A stretch of DNA of 56,486 bases from Paenibacillus maysiensis (GTDB taxonomy: Bacteria; Bacillota; Bacilli; Paenibacillales; Paenibacillaceae): positions 1 to 56,486 of the forward strand of contig NZ_ASRY01000208.1 of assembly GCF_000520815.1 (NCBI RefSeq), read 5' to 3'. Positions 41,842 to 51,012 of this stretch are shown piece after piece; position 1 is the stretch's first letter; each line of letters opens with the position of its first letter. The translations under genes were made by a program, and so were the position numbers. The notes beneath the pieces were generated by a model. That model saw only the letters and a program-made list of their open reading frames with translations. It was not told where the DNA came from and ran no database searches.

Positions 41842-42930
41842 TTGCAAAAAGAAGATAAAAAGGCTAATTCCAAATCCGGCTCATCCAAATGGTATCTAGG
41901 CAGCGCGGCGGCTCTGCTTCTTTTGAAAGGGAAGTCGTTGTTGGCTCTATTGAAATTCGGTAAATTCGGCGGTGTGCTGGTATCTATGGCGATAACGATT
42001 GGCACATATGCGATCATTTACCCGTGGGGATTTGCGGTCGGATTCGTGTTGCTATTGTTTGTGCATGAACTGGGGCATGTATGGGCTGCCAAGCGCAAAG
42101 GACTTCCGGTGTCGGCACCGTTGTTCATCCCTTTTCTGGGTGCGCTGATTACGATGAAACGGCATCCGTTGGATGCGCAAACAGAGGCGTATGTGGCGAT
42201 GGGCGGCCCGTTACTGGGCACGGTTGGTGCTATGGCGGTATACGCAGGAGCCTATGCAACAGATAGTCCATTACTGTATGCGCTGGCGTATGTTGGTTTT
42301 TTCCTGAATTTGATCAATCTGCTGCCGATTCACCCGCTTGACGGAGGACGGATTTCCACGGCAGTAACGCGGTGGTTATGGCTGGTCGGCTTGTTGGGTG
42401 GAATCGTCGTTATTGTGTATTTAAAATCCTTTTTATTTTTCCTGATATGGGCGCTTTTTGCCTACGATTTGTACAAAAAATATGTGAAACGCAATAAAGG
42501 AGAGGTCAAGGTCCAATCTCTATTGCTAAAGCCGCTGGTTAACGTACAGCATCTTTATGAGCAAGGATACCCACTGCCCGGACCGGAGCATACTCGTAGA
42601 CTATCCTTTAATACCTACTCGGATCTGGAAGGGCAGCAATATGTGACGGTGTATATGGAAAGTCTTGATGTGGAGCAGACGCTTTTGCTGCCACAGCAGT
42701 GTCTTGTCCAGCATGTATGGCTGAATGGTGTGGAGCATATCCCGACACCGGATGCGTATCAGCTTAAATTGTTGTGTGAGATGGATTACATTCCGTTTGA
42801 AAATGATAAATATTACGAAGTACCCACGTCATCACGCTGGAAATTTGGGATCGGTTATTTGGGGCTGGCCTTGTTTTTGATGGGAATGATGTATGTGGTA
42901 CACCAGCATATAGGGGATGTAAGACTGTGA
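41842..42930 (+). CDS. Membrane M50 family (site-2 protease-like) metalloprotease
   Basis: 362 residues, TTG start with AAAGGAGG about 9 bases before; the ribosome-site block GGAGGCGGAC is the same as that of the small WXG-like gene. Membrane helices flank the zinc motif HELGH (75-79) and LPIHPLDGGRI (Asp167 as third ligand). A ~130-residue soluble region (about 225-340) and a last TM helix follow. Intramembrane proteases of this type cleave membrane-bound substrates or signal-peptide remnants. It could process the lipoproteins or signal toxin attack, or simply be a neighbour. Confidence 0.85.
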   Translation: MQKEDKKANSKSGSSKWYLGSAAALLLLKGKSLLALLKFGKFGGVLVSMAITIGTYAIIYPWGFAVGFVLLLFVHELGHVWAAKRKGLPVSAPLFIPFLGALITMKRHPLDAQTEAYVAMGGPLLGTVGAMAVYAGAYATDSPLLYALAYVGFFLNLINLLPIHPLDGGRISTAVTRWLWLVGLLGGIVVIVYLKSFLFFLIWALFAYDLYKKYVKRNKGEVKVQSLLLKPLVNVQHLYEQGYPLPGPEHTRRLSFNTYSDLEGQQYVTVYMESLDVEQTLLLPQQCLVQHVWLNGVEHIPTPDAYQLKLLCEMDYIPFENDKYYEVPTSSRWKFGIGYLGLALFLMGMMYVVHQHIGDVRL

Positions 42931-42943
42931 GATCTTGAGGTGT

Positions 42944-42987
42944 AAAAAGGCGCGGTATCTGATTTTTTCAGACCGCGCCTTTTTTTG
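42944..42987 (+). terminator. Terminator of the toxin/M50 unit
   Basis: AAAAAGGCGCGGT-A-TCTGA pairs with TCAG-ACCGCGCCTTTTT; T-run of seven. Confidence 0.92.
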
Positions 42988-43100
42988 TTTTTTGGAGAAG
43001 GGATATATATTTTTATTATTTAAAATCAGAGGCTTCTACGGGTACCTTTCCTTTAATTAGGAACCACCTGTTATTTTTGTGATTTTGAATGATTCCCACC

Positions 43101-44009
43101 TTAATCCTGCTCAGTAACTGGACTCAGCGTTTGGCGGTACTTAAGCGGACTGGTGCCAGTCCAGCGCTTGAACTGTCTGCTGAAATGGGCCAAGCTGGAG
43201 TAGCCGAGCAGGGAAGCTATCTTGTTCAGCGGCAGATTGGGCTGCTGAATCAGCACCTTCGCCTCGTGCAGCTTCGTCTCCGACAGGTAGTGTCGCGGCG
43301 AATAGCCGTATACCTTGCGGAATACCTCCTGTGCGTATCCGGGACTGATCCCGAGGGAGGCTGCCACATCCTCAATACGGAACGTCGGCTCGGCAGATTC
43401 ATCATCCCGATAAGGCTTGAACCTGGATTGAATGGCCTCCATAATGGCCTTGGCATACTGAACGGATGAGGGCGAAAACGTAGGCTCCATCCGGGTAGAT
43501 ATCATTTGCGAGAATATTCCGAACAGCTCAAACAAGGCAATTTGCATGCGAAAACGATCCGCTGTCGTATATTCTCCGTTCTCCTGCATCATGCCAATCC
43601 AGCTGTGCACGACCTTTTGCAACTTCATGTTCGTTTCAGTACCCGCCGGGAAAAAGAGCTGATTGCTCTTAATCATCTCCTGACGGAACAACGGATCATC
43701 CACATTAAAATGGGTGCTGAAATAATACATCCCGTCTGGGGAAGCGCATTGGCTCACATGCTTGAATCCCGGCGGAATGATCAGAATATCCCCGACACCA
43801 ACCGAATACACGTTATTTTCCATGATCGTCTCCTGACGACCCTCCAAAATCAGTACAATTTCAAAACCGATATGTGACTCTTCGGGCATACACCAGTCTG
43901 CTTTGACCCGGTGAATATGAGCGCCAAAAAATTTCACATTCCAGTCAATGATAGGAAGCCAATGGCAATTTTCGAATAGAGCTGGATCAACTTCAGGATT
44001 TAATATCAT
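43101..44009 (-). CDS. AraC family transcriptional regulator with cupin sensor domain
   Basis: 302 residues. N-terminal AraC cupin (about 20-120: HIGFEIVLILEGRQETIMEN, VGVGDILIIPPGFKHV). Two helix-turn-helix units at the C-terminus (IEDVAASLGISPGYAQEVFR and LNKIASLLGYSSLAHFSRQF with the SPLKYRQ end). ATG with AAGGTGATC just before. Divergent from the GH42 gene, so probably its activator in response to a sugar. Confidence 0.92.
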   Translation of the reverse strand: MILNPEVDPALFENCHWLPIIDWNVKFFGAHIHRVKADWCMPEESHIGFEIVLILEGRQETIMENNVYSVGVGDILIIPPGFKHVSQCASPDGMYYFSTHFNVDDPLFRQEMIKSNQLFFPAGTETNMKLQKVVHSWIGMMQENGEYTTADRFRMQIALFELFGIFSQMISTRMEPTFSPSSVQYAKAIMEAIQSRFKPYRDDESAEPTFRIEDVAASLGISPGYAQEVFRKVYGYSPRHYLSETKLHEAKVLIQQPNLPLNKIASLLGYSSLAHFSRQFKRWTGTSPLKYRQTLSPVTEQD

Positions 44010-44084
44010 GAGATCACCTTCGATTAGGGCAAATTTTACACCGCTTAGACAATCCCATTTTACCTAACATTCAACTATAATAAA

Positions 44085-44138
44085 AGAGCGTTTACAAATG
44101 CTCTAATATAAGCTTTTACATAAAAGAAAGCGCTTATA
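44085..44138. promoter_or_regulatory. Two operator-like dyads between the AraC and GH42 genes
   Basis: First: AGAGC-G-TTTACAAA-T-GCTCT (44085-44104), a near-perfect 20-base dyad whose minus strand reads TTGTAAACGCTCTTT, similar to a cre site. Second: AGAAAGCGCTTATA (44125-44138), the cre core AAAGCGCTT with weakened ends. CcpA and/or the AraC protein are the likely ligands. Confidence 0.5.
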
Positions 44139-44455
44139 TAAATATAACATTACAAAATAAACAGCTTCTGTTCTAACTGATGTCATTTATGATGCTGTCC
44201 ATGACCAATCTGCAAGGGATTGTCGTCAGCTAGTGGAAGCACAACAGCCACGGCATTTAAAAATAACGATATATAAGCTGAACACGAAAAAGTCACATGG
44301 AAAACGGAGTATGGTGCTGTTATGCATTCATCAGAAAATCTGGGGGCAACAGCGATGGGAAGCACCATCCGCCTGCGTAGTGGCGCATCATGTACATTTC
44401 CATTTCAGCTTATATAGCATGACACCCTACTACGAACATATTGGAGGACGACCTG
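44139..44455 (+). other. Long untranslated region upstream of GH42
   Basis: About 315 bases with no convincing gene; an 85-codon frame from 44233 has no ribosome site and overlaps GH42. The block ATGGTGCT (44311-44318) pairs perfectly with AGCACCAT (44361-44368), so part may be a structured mRNA leader. Confidence 0.4.
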
Positions 44456-46462
44456 ATGAAAAAGCTGATGTACGGCGTTGCTTATTATGATGAATATATG
44501 CCTTATGACCGTCTGGACCAAGATATTCAAATGATGAAGGATGCGGGCATCAACGTGGTTCGAATTGCCGAATCCACCTGGAGTACGCATGAACCGCAAA
44601 ACGGAGTATTTGATTTCACCTCCGTGGATCGGGTGCTGGACGCCATGCATAAGGCGGGCATTGAGGTCATTGTAGGCACGCCCACCTATGCCGTACCCAC
44701 ATGGCTGGTCAAGGAGCATCCTGATGTATTGGCGACAACACCACAGGGACCTGGGAAATACGGGGCCCGTCAGATTATGGACATTACGAACCCGGTGTAC
44801 CTGTTCCATGCCGAGCGGATTATACGCAAGCTGATTGGGCGGGTGAGTCAGCATCCGGCAGTGATCGGTTTTCAGACGGACAATGAAACGAAGCATTACA
44901 ACACAAGCGGGCCGAATGTGCAATTGCAATTCGTTAAGCATTTGCGTGAGCAATTTGAATCGCTGGAAGAGCTGAACCGCAAATTTGGCCTTGATTACTG
45001 GAGCAATCGGATCAATAGCTGGGAGGACTTTCCTTCGGTGGTCGGGACGATTAATGGAAGCCTGGGCGCAGCATTTTCCCAATTCCAGCGCAAGCTGGTC
45101 ACGGATTTCCTCGCCTGGCAGGTTGCGCTCGTGAATGAATACAAGCGGGAAGACCAGTTTGTTACACAAAACTTTGATTTTGAGTGGAGAGGCTATTCCT
45201 TCGGTATTCAGCCGGATGTGGATCATTTTGCGGCATCCCAAGCATTTGATGTGACGGGGGTGGATATTTACCATCCGACACAGGATGATTTGACCGGGAT
45301 TGAAATTTCCTTCGGCGGTGATGTGGCGCGCTCCACGAAGAATAATAATTATCTGGTGCTGGAAACGGAAGCACAGGCTTTTACTCATTGGGTTCCTTAT
45401 CCGGGGCAATTGCGGCTGCAAGCGTTCAGTCATCTGGCTTCCGGGGCCAATATGGTGGCCTACTGGCATTGGCATTCCATCCATAATTCCTTAGAGACCT
45501 ACTGGAAGGGTCTGCTGAGTCATGATTTTGAACCCAATCCTGTTTATGAGGAAGCACAGACGATTGGGAAGGATTTTGCAAGATTATCCCCCCATCTGGT
45601 GAACCTGAAAAAGAAAAATAAGACAGCGATTCTGGTCAGCAATGAAGCGTTGACATCAATTAACTGGTTCAAATTTAATATGAACAGTCCGCTGAATTAC
45701 AATGACATTGTACGCCGCTTGTATGACGAGCTGTATAAGCTGAATATCGGTACGGATATTGTTCATCCGGGTACGGAATCGTTTGACGACTATGATCTCT
45801 TGATCGTACCAGTTCTCTACTCTGCACCGAATGCGTTACTGGAAAAGCTGAACCGTTATGTGGAAAACGGCGGTCATGTGGTATACACGTTCCGAAGTGG
45901 GTTTACCGATGAGCATGTGCAGGTGAGAACCTCCCGGCAGCCGGGTGTGATTAGTGAAGCCTGTGGCATTCATTACAGCCTGTTCGTGGAGCCGAAGAAA
46001 GTAACGCTTAAAGATAATCCTTTTGAGGTGACACCGGAGGACAATCAGGTAGATACGTGGATGGAGCTGATTACACCGACAACTGCCGAGGTGTTGGCTT
46101 ATTACGACCATCCGCATTGGGGCAAATATGCCGCAATTACGCAAAACCGCTATGGTCAGGGAACGGCGACCTATATCGGCTGTGTCGTAAGCCCGGCGGT
46201 CATTCGTGAACTATTCCGTTCTGTCGCGAAGCAGGCGGGAGTGTGGGGAGTGGACCAAGAAGCGTCGTATCCGATCATTGTTAAATCCGGTACAAATGAG
46301 CTGGGACGGACGGTTCGATATTATTTTAACTATTCCGAACAAGCAGGCTCAGTTATGTATCCGCATGGAGACGGCAAGGAGCTGATTGGGGAGCAGACAG
46401 TTACTCAAGGACAAACGCTTCTATTAGAGCCTTGGAGTGTTATAATTATCGAAGAAGCGTAA
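44456..46462 (+). CDS. GH42 beta-galactosidase
   Basis: 668 residues from the ATG at 44456 (TTGGAGG 8 bases before). TIM barrel starting YGVAYYDEYMPYDRLDQDIQ; acid/base Glu144 in FQTDNETKHY and nucleophile Glu303 in YLVLETEAQAF. The trimerisation domain (about 390-600, DLLIVPVLYSAP) and small C-terminal beta domain are present. No signal peptide: it hydrolyses imported beta-galactosides or arabinogalacto-oligosaccharides. Context: AraC regulator divergent upstream, YesM/YesN and sugar ABC transporter downstream, which likely feed it. Confidence 0.94.
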   Translation: MKKLMYGVAYYDEYMPYDRLDQDIQMMKDAGINVVRIAESTWSTHEPQNGVFDFTSVDRVLDAMHKAGIEVIVGTPTYAVPTWLVKEHPDVLATTPQGPGKYGARQIMDITNPVYLFHAERIIRKLIGRVSQHPAVIGFQTDNETKHYNTSGPNVQLQFVKHLREQFESLEELNRKFGLDYWSNRINSWEDFPSVVGTINGSLGAAFSQFQRKLVTDFLAWQVALVNEYKREDQFVTQNFDFEWRGYSFGIQPDVDHFAASQAFDVTGVDIYHPTQDDLTGIEISFGGDVARSTKNNNYLVLETEAQAFTHWVPYPGQLRLQAFSHLASGANMVAYWHWHSIHNSLETYWKGLLSHDFEPNPVYEEAQTIGKDFARLSPHLVNLKKKNKTAILVSNEALTSINWFKFNMNSPLNYNDIVRRLYDELYKLNIGTDIVHPGTESFDDYDLLIVPVLYSAPNALLEKLNRYVENGGHVVYTFRSGFTDEHVQVRTSRQPGVISEACGIHYSLFVEPKKVTLKDNPFEVTPEDNQVDTWMELITPTTAEVLAYYDHPHWGKYAAITQNRYGQGTATYIGCVVSPAVIRELFRSVAKQAGVWGVDQEASYPIIVKSGTNELGRTVRYYFNYSEQAGSVMYPHGDGKELIGEQTVTQGQTLLLEPWSVIIIEEA

Positions 46463-46514
46463 ATGATGAGTAATGAGCGAAATTGACTATGAATGAAATC
46501 ATATATGTGTCCAG

Positions 46515-46563
46515 CCGGGAATACCCGGAAAATGAGCGCCCCTGCGTATAGCGGGGCGTTTTC
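46515..46563 (+). terminator. Terminator between GH42 and the sensor kinase gene
   Basis: A small CCGGG-AATA-CCCGG hairpin (46515-46528) is followed by CGCCCCTGC-GTATA-GCGGGGCG and TTTTCG. Likely partial termination, as the next gene starts 30 bases later. Confidence 0.65.
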
Positions 46564-46593
46564 GTATATGGCTGAACAGAGGAGAGCACCACT

Positions 46594-48390
46594 ATGCCAA
46601 CCCGAGTAGTCCGCTGGCTTCGGACACTGACGGCCCCGTATCGACGCAGCATTCAGCTCAAGCTGATTTTGACGATGATCGTCCTTTCTGTGCTGCCGGT
46701 TATTGCCGTCACGGCGCTGGCTGCGGAAAAAAGCAGAGCGTCGATGGAAACCGAAGTGGTGGAGACGAATATGTCCAACATGAAATGGACGGGGATCTAT
46801 GTCAGCGACCAGTTAGATCGTCTGAACCACCTGATTTACAGTATTCAGATCAGCCCTGATCTGAGCGATTATTTGAATGAGCGTGAGCCTGACAACCTTT
46901 CCAGCCAATTTAATGCGCAGCGAAAAATGCTCAATACGTTGGCGAATGTATATTATTCGGCCGGGAGCCATGTGATCGGCATTCAGCTCTATTTGAAGCA
47001 GCCGCAAACGCTGTTTACCTTCAATGGTATGCAAAATGACATTACGACGGTGAACGGTATACCCCCTCAGTATGCCGAGATGTGGAAAGCGAATAAGGAT
47101 TATTCGATTCGCACAAGCCATGCTGACCCGGAACGATTTACACTGACGCGCAGTATTCGGCGTTTTGAAGATCAGAAGCAGACGGGAGCTATTTCGCTGG
47201 ATGTGCTGTGGTCCCAATTCGATCAGACGCTGGGTTTGCTGGGGCGGGGAGACCAGCATCAGGTTTTTATTACAGATTCAGATGGAAAGGTGATGTATCC
47301 GTCGCAGGTCCACCAGTCGCCTCCTGCGGAGGTACTGACAGCACTTCGGGATGCTCAGCCAGGACCGGGAATGATCAAGACTGCCGGTAATTATGTATTT
47401 TATAATGATTTGGATGTGGTGGGGCTGCGGCTGGTCAAAATCGTACCGACTTCCTCCATTAACCACAGCGCTTTTTCGACCATGCTGTACGGTATTATTA
47501 TCGGCGGGATCTCCATATTGGTTTCGATCTGCATTGCTGTTTTTATTGCCTGGCGTACTGCACGTCCGATTGTCCATTTGGCGCGTTCGGTGCAGGAGCT
47601 GGATATGATCAAGGGACCTGCTGGAGAACCCAGTACACGCCCAGATGAGATTGGGTTGCTGGAAAGAAGTCTGCATGGCATGGCAGGACGAATCCGTGAG
47701 CATATCCAGACGGAATACAGTATGAATTTGCAAAAAAAGACGGCTGAGCTAAAAGCGCTCCAAGCGCAGATTCACCCCCATTTTCTGCAAAATACGCTGC
47801 AAATGATCGGGAGCATGGTATTTTCCCAAAAGCCGGAGGACACGTATGAGGTGATTCGGTCGCTGAGTGAGATGTTCCGCTACGTGGTTCGGGAGCCGCA
47901 GGATATGGCCTCTTTACGCGCGGAAATTGACCATGTAGGCCACTATATGCGCATTCAGCAGCGGCGGTTTCCGCAACGACTGGTATTTCAGGTGGAGACG
48001 GATGAACAGGCGCTGGATGTTCGTCTGCCCAAGCTGTCGCTTCAGCCGTTGCTGGAAAATGCGTTTCAGCACGGTCTGGATCGTAAGGCTGGAGCATGGC
48101 GGGTGGGAATCCGGGTGGAGATTATGGAAGAAGACATATGCATTACAGTCTGCGATAATGGTAGCGGCATGGCACCCTACAGACTGGAAGAAGTACAAGC
48201 ACGGCTGGAACATGCATCGGAGGAGCCGATCTGGGCGCAGGGTAGCCATATCGGCTTAAGCAATGTGGCTTCACGGATACGGATGAATTTTGGAGTGAAT
48301 TACGGGGTGACGATAGACAGTGAGCCGGGAATCGGTACACGTGTCACTATCCGCATTCCATTTACATCAGCAGGGGAGGAAAAAGGATGA
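46594..48390 (+). CDS. YesM-like sensor histidine kinase
   Basis: 598 residues. TM helix at about 25-45, extracytoplasmic dCache-like sensor region (about 50-290), second TM (about 295-320), HAMP (WRTARPIVHLARSVQELD), His_kinase domain with His394 in LQAQIHPHFLQNTLQMIGSM, and HATPase_c (LQPLLENAFQHGLD; GSHIGLSNVASRI). ATG with GAGGAGAG 7 bases upstream. Coupled to the YesN-like regulator by a 4-base overlap. It probably senses an extracellular sugar, alone or with the binding protein at 49694. Confidence 0.94.
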   Translation: MPTRVVRWLRTLTAPYRRSIQLKLILTMIVLSVLPVIAVTALAAEKSRASMETEVVETNMSNMKWTGIYVSDQLDRLNHLIYSIQISPDLSDYLNEREPDNLSSQFNAQRKMLNTLANVYYSAGSHVIGIQLYLKQPQTLFTFNGMQNDITTVNGIPPQYAEMWKANKDYSIRTSHADPERFTLTRSIRRFEDQKQTGAISLDVLWSQFDQTLGLLGRGDQHQVFITDSDGKVMYPSQVHQSPPAEVLTALRDAQPGPGMIKTAGNYVFYNDLDVVGLRLVKIVPTSSINHSAFSTMLYGIIIGGISILVSICIAVFIAWRTARPIVHLARSVQELDMIKGPAGEPSTRPDEIGLLERSLHGMAGRIREHIQTEYSMNLQKKTAELKALQAQIHPHFLQNTLQMIGSMVFSQKPEDTYEVIRSLSEMFRYVVREPQDMASLRAEIDHVGHYMRIQQRRFPQRLVFQVETDEQALDVRLPKLSLQPLLENAFQHGLDRKAGAWRVGIRVEIMEEDICITVCDNGSGMAPYRLEEVQARLEHASEEPIWAQGSHIGLSNVASRIRMNFGVNYGVTIDSEPGIGTRVTIRIPFTSAGEEKG

Positions 48391-49454
48391 TCCGGGTATT
48401 AATTGTCGACGATGAGCCGTGGAACCGGGATATTCTAAAGACGTTCGGCGCATGGGAAAGACTTGGAATGTCGGTGGTTGGCGAAGCTGAGGACGGAGAT
48501 GAGGCGTTCAGGCTGGCCGGGGAATTATCCCCGCAGATTGTGATTACCGACATGCGCATGCCGGGCGCGGATGGAGTGGAGCTGCTGCAAGCGCTGAATA
48601 ACCATTTTCCCGATATGAAAATCATTGTCGTGAGCGGCTATGACGACTTCGCGTATGCCAAACATGCCATTCGGTACAAGGCCGTCGATTACTTGCTGAA
48701 GCCCGTCAATCCCGTCGAGCTAAATGCAGTACTGCTTAAATGCAAAGACGATCTGGAGGCCAAGGCAGCGGAACAGCAGCAAGAGGCGGCGGAGCTGGAC
48801 TATGAGTTCTTCCACAAGCTGTCCCGGTATAAGCAACTGCTGCGACTTTATTTTAATGAGCTGAACCGGGAAGGCGTACAAATGACCTGCAAGCAAATCT
48901 TGCAGGAGCTGGAGAGCTACGGGGAACCCGGTCCGCATATGCTGGGCAGGCTGGTGCAGGAGCTTCTTTCCCAGCTTAAAGAGCTGGCGGTGACCAACGG
49001 GCTGGATGCGCCCACCACCAAGGCTGGATTTCCGCTTTCGCAGGACACGCTATCCTCTGCGGATCGTGCGCTGGAGTTCGTGTCGACATGTTATGTGCAG
49101 GAGCTGGAGCAGCTCATTCGACAGCGGAAGTATAAGAACAAGCTGAATCTGGAGGAAGTTCGTCGCTATATGGACAGCCACTTTGCCGAGCCGACTACAC
49201 TGGAGCAACTGGCGAAAAACTTTTTTGTCAGCAAGGAGTATATGAGCAAGGTATTCAAGCAGGAGTATGGTCAAAATGTAACGGACTACATCGTACAGCG
49301 GAGAATGGAAAAGGCGCGGGAGTGGCTGGCAGATAAACAGATTTCGATTAAAGCGGTGGCGGAGATGGCGGGATATGAGGATGTATCGTATTTCTACCGG
49401 GTGTTTAAAAAGCATTTTGGCATGGCGCCCGGTGAAATGAGAAAAGAGCAATGA
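48387..49454 (+). CDS. YesN-like response regulator, AraC-type output
   Basis: 355 residues. Receiver with Asp55 in IVITDMRMPGADGVELL and KPVNPVELN. A long helical linker (about 125-245) precedes two AraC helix-turn-helix motifs (LEQLAKNFFVSKEYMSKVFK; ISIKAVAEMAGYEDVSYFYR, then FKKHFGMAPGEMR). It probably activates the transporter promoter at 49515-49543. Confidence 0.94.
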   Translation: MIRVLIVDDEPWNRDILKTFGAWERLGMSVVGEAEDGDEAFRLAGELSPQIVITDMRMPGADGVELLQALNNHFPDMKIIVVSGYDDFAYAKHAIRYKAVDYLLKPVNPVELNAVLLKCKDDLEAKAAEQQQEAAELDYEFFHKLSRYKQLLRLYFNELNREGVQMTCKQILQELESYGEPGPHMLGRLVQELLSQLKELAVTNGLDAPTTKAGFPLSQDTLSSADRALEFVSTCYVQELEQLIRQRKYKNKLNLEEVRRYMDSHFAEPTTLEQLAKNFFVSKEYMSKVFKQEYGQNVTDYIVQRRMEKAREWLADKQISIKAVAEMAGYEDVSYFYRVFKKHFGMAPGEMRKEQ

Positions 49455-49514
49455 TGTAGAGATGTTAACAGCCGTAGTTTAAAAAAATCCAACCCAACAG
49501 GCTAATGGTGTCCA

Positions 49515-49556
49515 ATGGCAGAAGTGGCCTCCCATCCTATAATGAAAGCGTATACA
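49515..49556 (+). promoter_or_regulatory. Transporter promoter overlapped by a perfect cre site
   Basis: ATGGCA (49515-49520), 17-base spacer, TATAAT (49538-49543). ATGAAAGCGTATACA at 49542-49556 matches all 15 positions of the CcpA consensus WTGNAARCGNWWWCA and covers the -10 end and start point, so glucose repression is expected. Confidence 0.8.
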
Positions 49557-49693
49557 AAACAAGTAGTACAAAGGAATTTAGCCTCTATGGAGCTTTAAGC
49601 GTCATCAGAGGTAAAGACGGCAGTAGCTGCTTTGAGTAACAACGGATTTCCAGTGGGTCACAGTTATTTTCAAAATAGGGGAGGTCATTTTGC

Positions 49694-50974
49694 ATGAAAT
49701 TATGGAAAGGTGTATTGAGCACGATGCTGGTTGGCACGTTGTTGGCCGGGTGTGGAGCGAATTCTTCAGGTAGTGACAGCAGCGGTTCCGGTGGAGACGG
49801 TAAAACGGTTAATCTCAAAATGTTTATCGCACAGCCCCGTTTGAAGGAGCATTACGATAAATATATTAATGCGTTCGTAGCGAAGGAAAAGAAAGATAAA
49901 AATATCGACGTTACGGTCCAATTGGAGATGCCGCCTTCCGACAATGCCGCACAAATTTTGAAGACAAGACTTGCATCCAACGATGCGCCGGATGTGTTCG
50001 CCCTGCATGCAGTGAATGAAATTCCTCCGTTTTATAAAGCGGGATATTTGGAGGACTTGTCTGGTCAGCCGTTTGTCGGCAAATTGCTGGATAGTGTGAA
50101 GCCTTCGGTGACGACGAAAGACGGGAAAGTCGTGGCAGTTCCTTTGGAAACGATTTCATGGGGGTACTTGTACAATAAAAAGATATTTAAGGACCTGGAC
50201 TTGAAGCCGCCGGGAACGTTAACCGAAATGAAGACTGTGGTTGAGAAGCTGAAAGCGAATAATGTGAAGCCGTTCCTGCTCTCCTACAAGGAATCGTGGA
50301 TTCCACAGCTGTTCGTGCCGCTGACAGCAGGTGCGATGATGAACACACAGAATAAGGATTTTATCGACCGGATGAATCAGGATAAGGGCTCTTTTTCCGA
50401 AATGAAGAGTATGTTCGATATTATTGATCTGGTGAATAGCAACGGTACAGACAAGGCGCTGGAAATTGGCGGGGATGATGGATCGGCGGCCTTTGCTGCG
50501 GGGAAAGCAGCGATGTGGATTCAAGGGCCGTGGTTTGCGGAAACGATTTTAAAATCTGATCCGAAGATGGATTTTGGGGTAGCCCCACTGCCAATCAATG
50601 ATGATCCGAATGCGACATTGATCAATCTGTCTACTTCGACTTCGCTGGCTGTATCCTCTACAAGCAAGAACAAGGAGGTTGCACTCGATTTTGTAAACTA
50701 TGTGTTGGACGACAAGGATTCCAGCGCGTTCTATGAATCATTGAAATTCAATCCAATCTCTAAAGTGCATACGTTCAAAAGCTATCCTTGGGTCAATGAC
50801 GCTACTGAGTATGTGAAGGCAGGCAAGTCGTATCAAGATCCGTCCATCCCGCAAGCGGTCAAGGATGAGGCAGGCAAATCGCTGCAATCCTATTATGCAG
50901 GCCAGCTCTCGCAGGATGACGTGATTAAGGCGCTGGATAAGGCATGGAAATCGTATAACAAAGTAAACAAGTAA
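49694..50974 (+). CDS. Sugar ABC transporter substrate-binding lipoprotein
   Basis: 426 residues. Lipobox LLAGC (about residue 20) followed by a Ser/Gly-rich linker, then a family 1 extracellular solute-binding fold (LKMFIAQPRLKEHYDKYINA; AAMWIQGPWFAETILK; LAVSSTSKNKEVALDFVNYV). ATG with GGGGAGG 9 bases before. First gene of the transporter operon. The ligand is probably a galactoside-type oligosaccharide, inferred from GH42. No ATPase gene here; such systems commonly share MsmX. Confidence 0.93.
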   Translation: MKLWKGVLSTMLVGTLLAGCGANSSGSDSSGSGGDGKTVNLKMFIAQPRLKEHYDKYINAFVAKEKKDKNIDVTVQLEMPPSDNAAQILKTRLASNDAPDVFALHAVNEIPPFYKAGYLEDLSGQPFVGKLLDSVKPSVTTKDGKVVAVPLETISWGYLYNKKIFKDLDLKPPGTLTEMKTVVEKLKANNVKPFLLSYKESWIPQLFVPLTAGAMMNTQNKDFIDRMNQDKGSFSEMKSMFDIIDLVNSNGTDKALEIGGDDGSAAFAAGKAAMWIQGPWFAETILKSDPKMDFGVAPLPINDDPNATLINLSTSTSLAVSSTSKNKEVALDFVNYVLDDKDSSAFYESLKFNPISKVHTFKSYPWVNDATEYVKAGKSYQDPSIPQAVKDEAGKSLQSYYAGQLSQDDVIKALDKAWKSYNKVNK

Positions 50975-51012
50975 CGGAAACCTATAGAAATACATCAGGA
51001 GGGGGAGACTCC

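Noticed and set aside
44233..44490. 85-codon plus-strand open frame before GH42
   Set aside because: No ribosome site, overlaps the true GH42 start, no recognisable composition.
44405..45484. 359-codon minus-strand open frame
   Set aside because: Antisense shadow of the GH42 gene.
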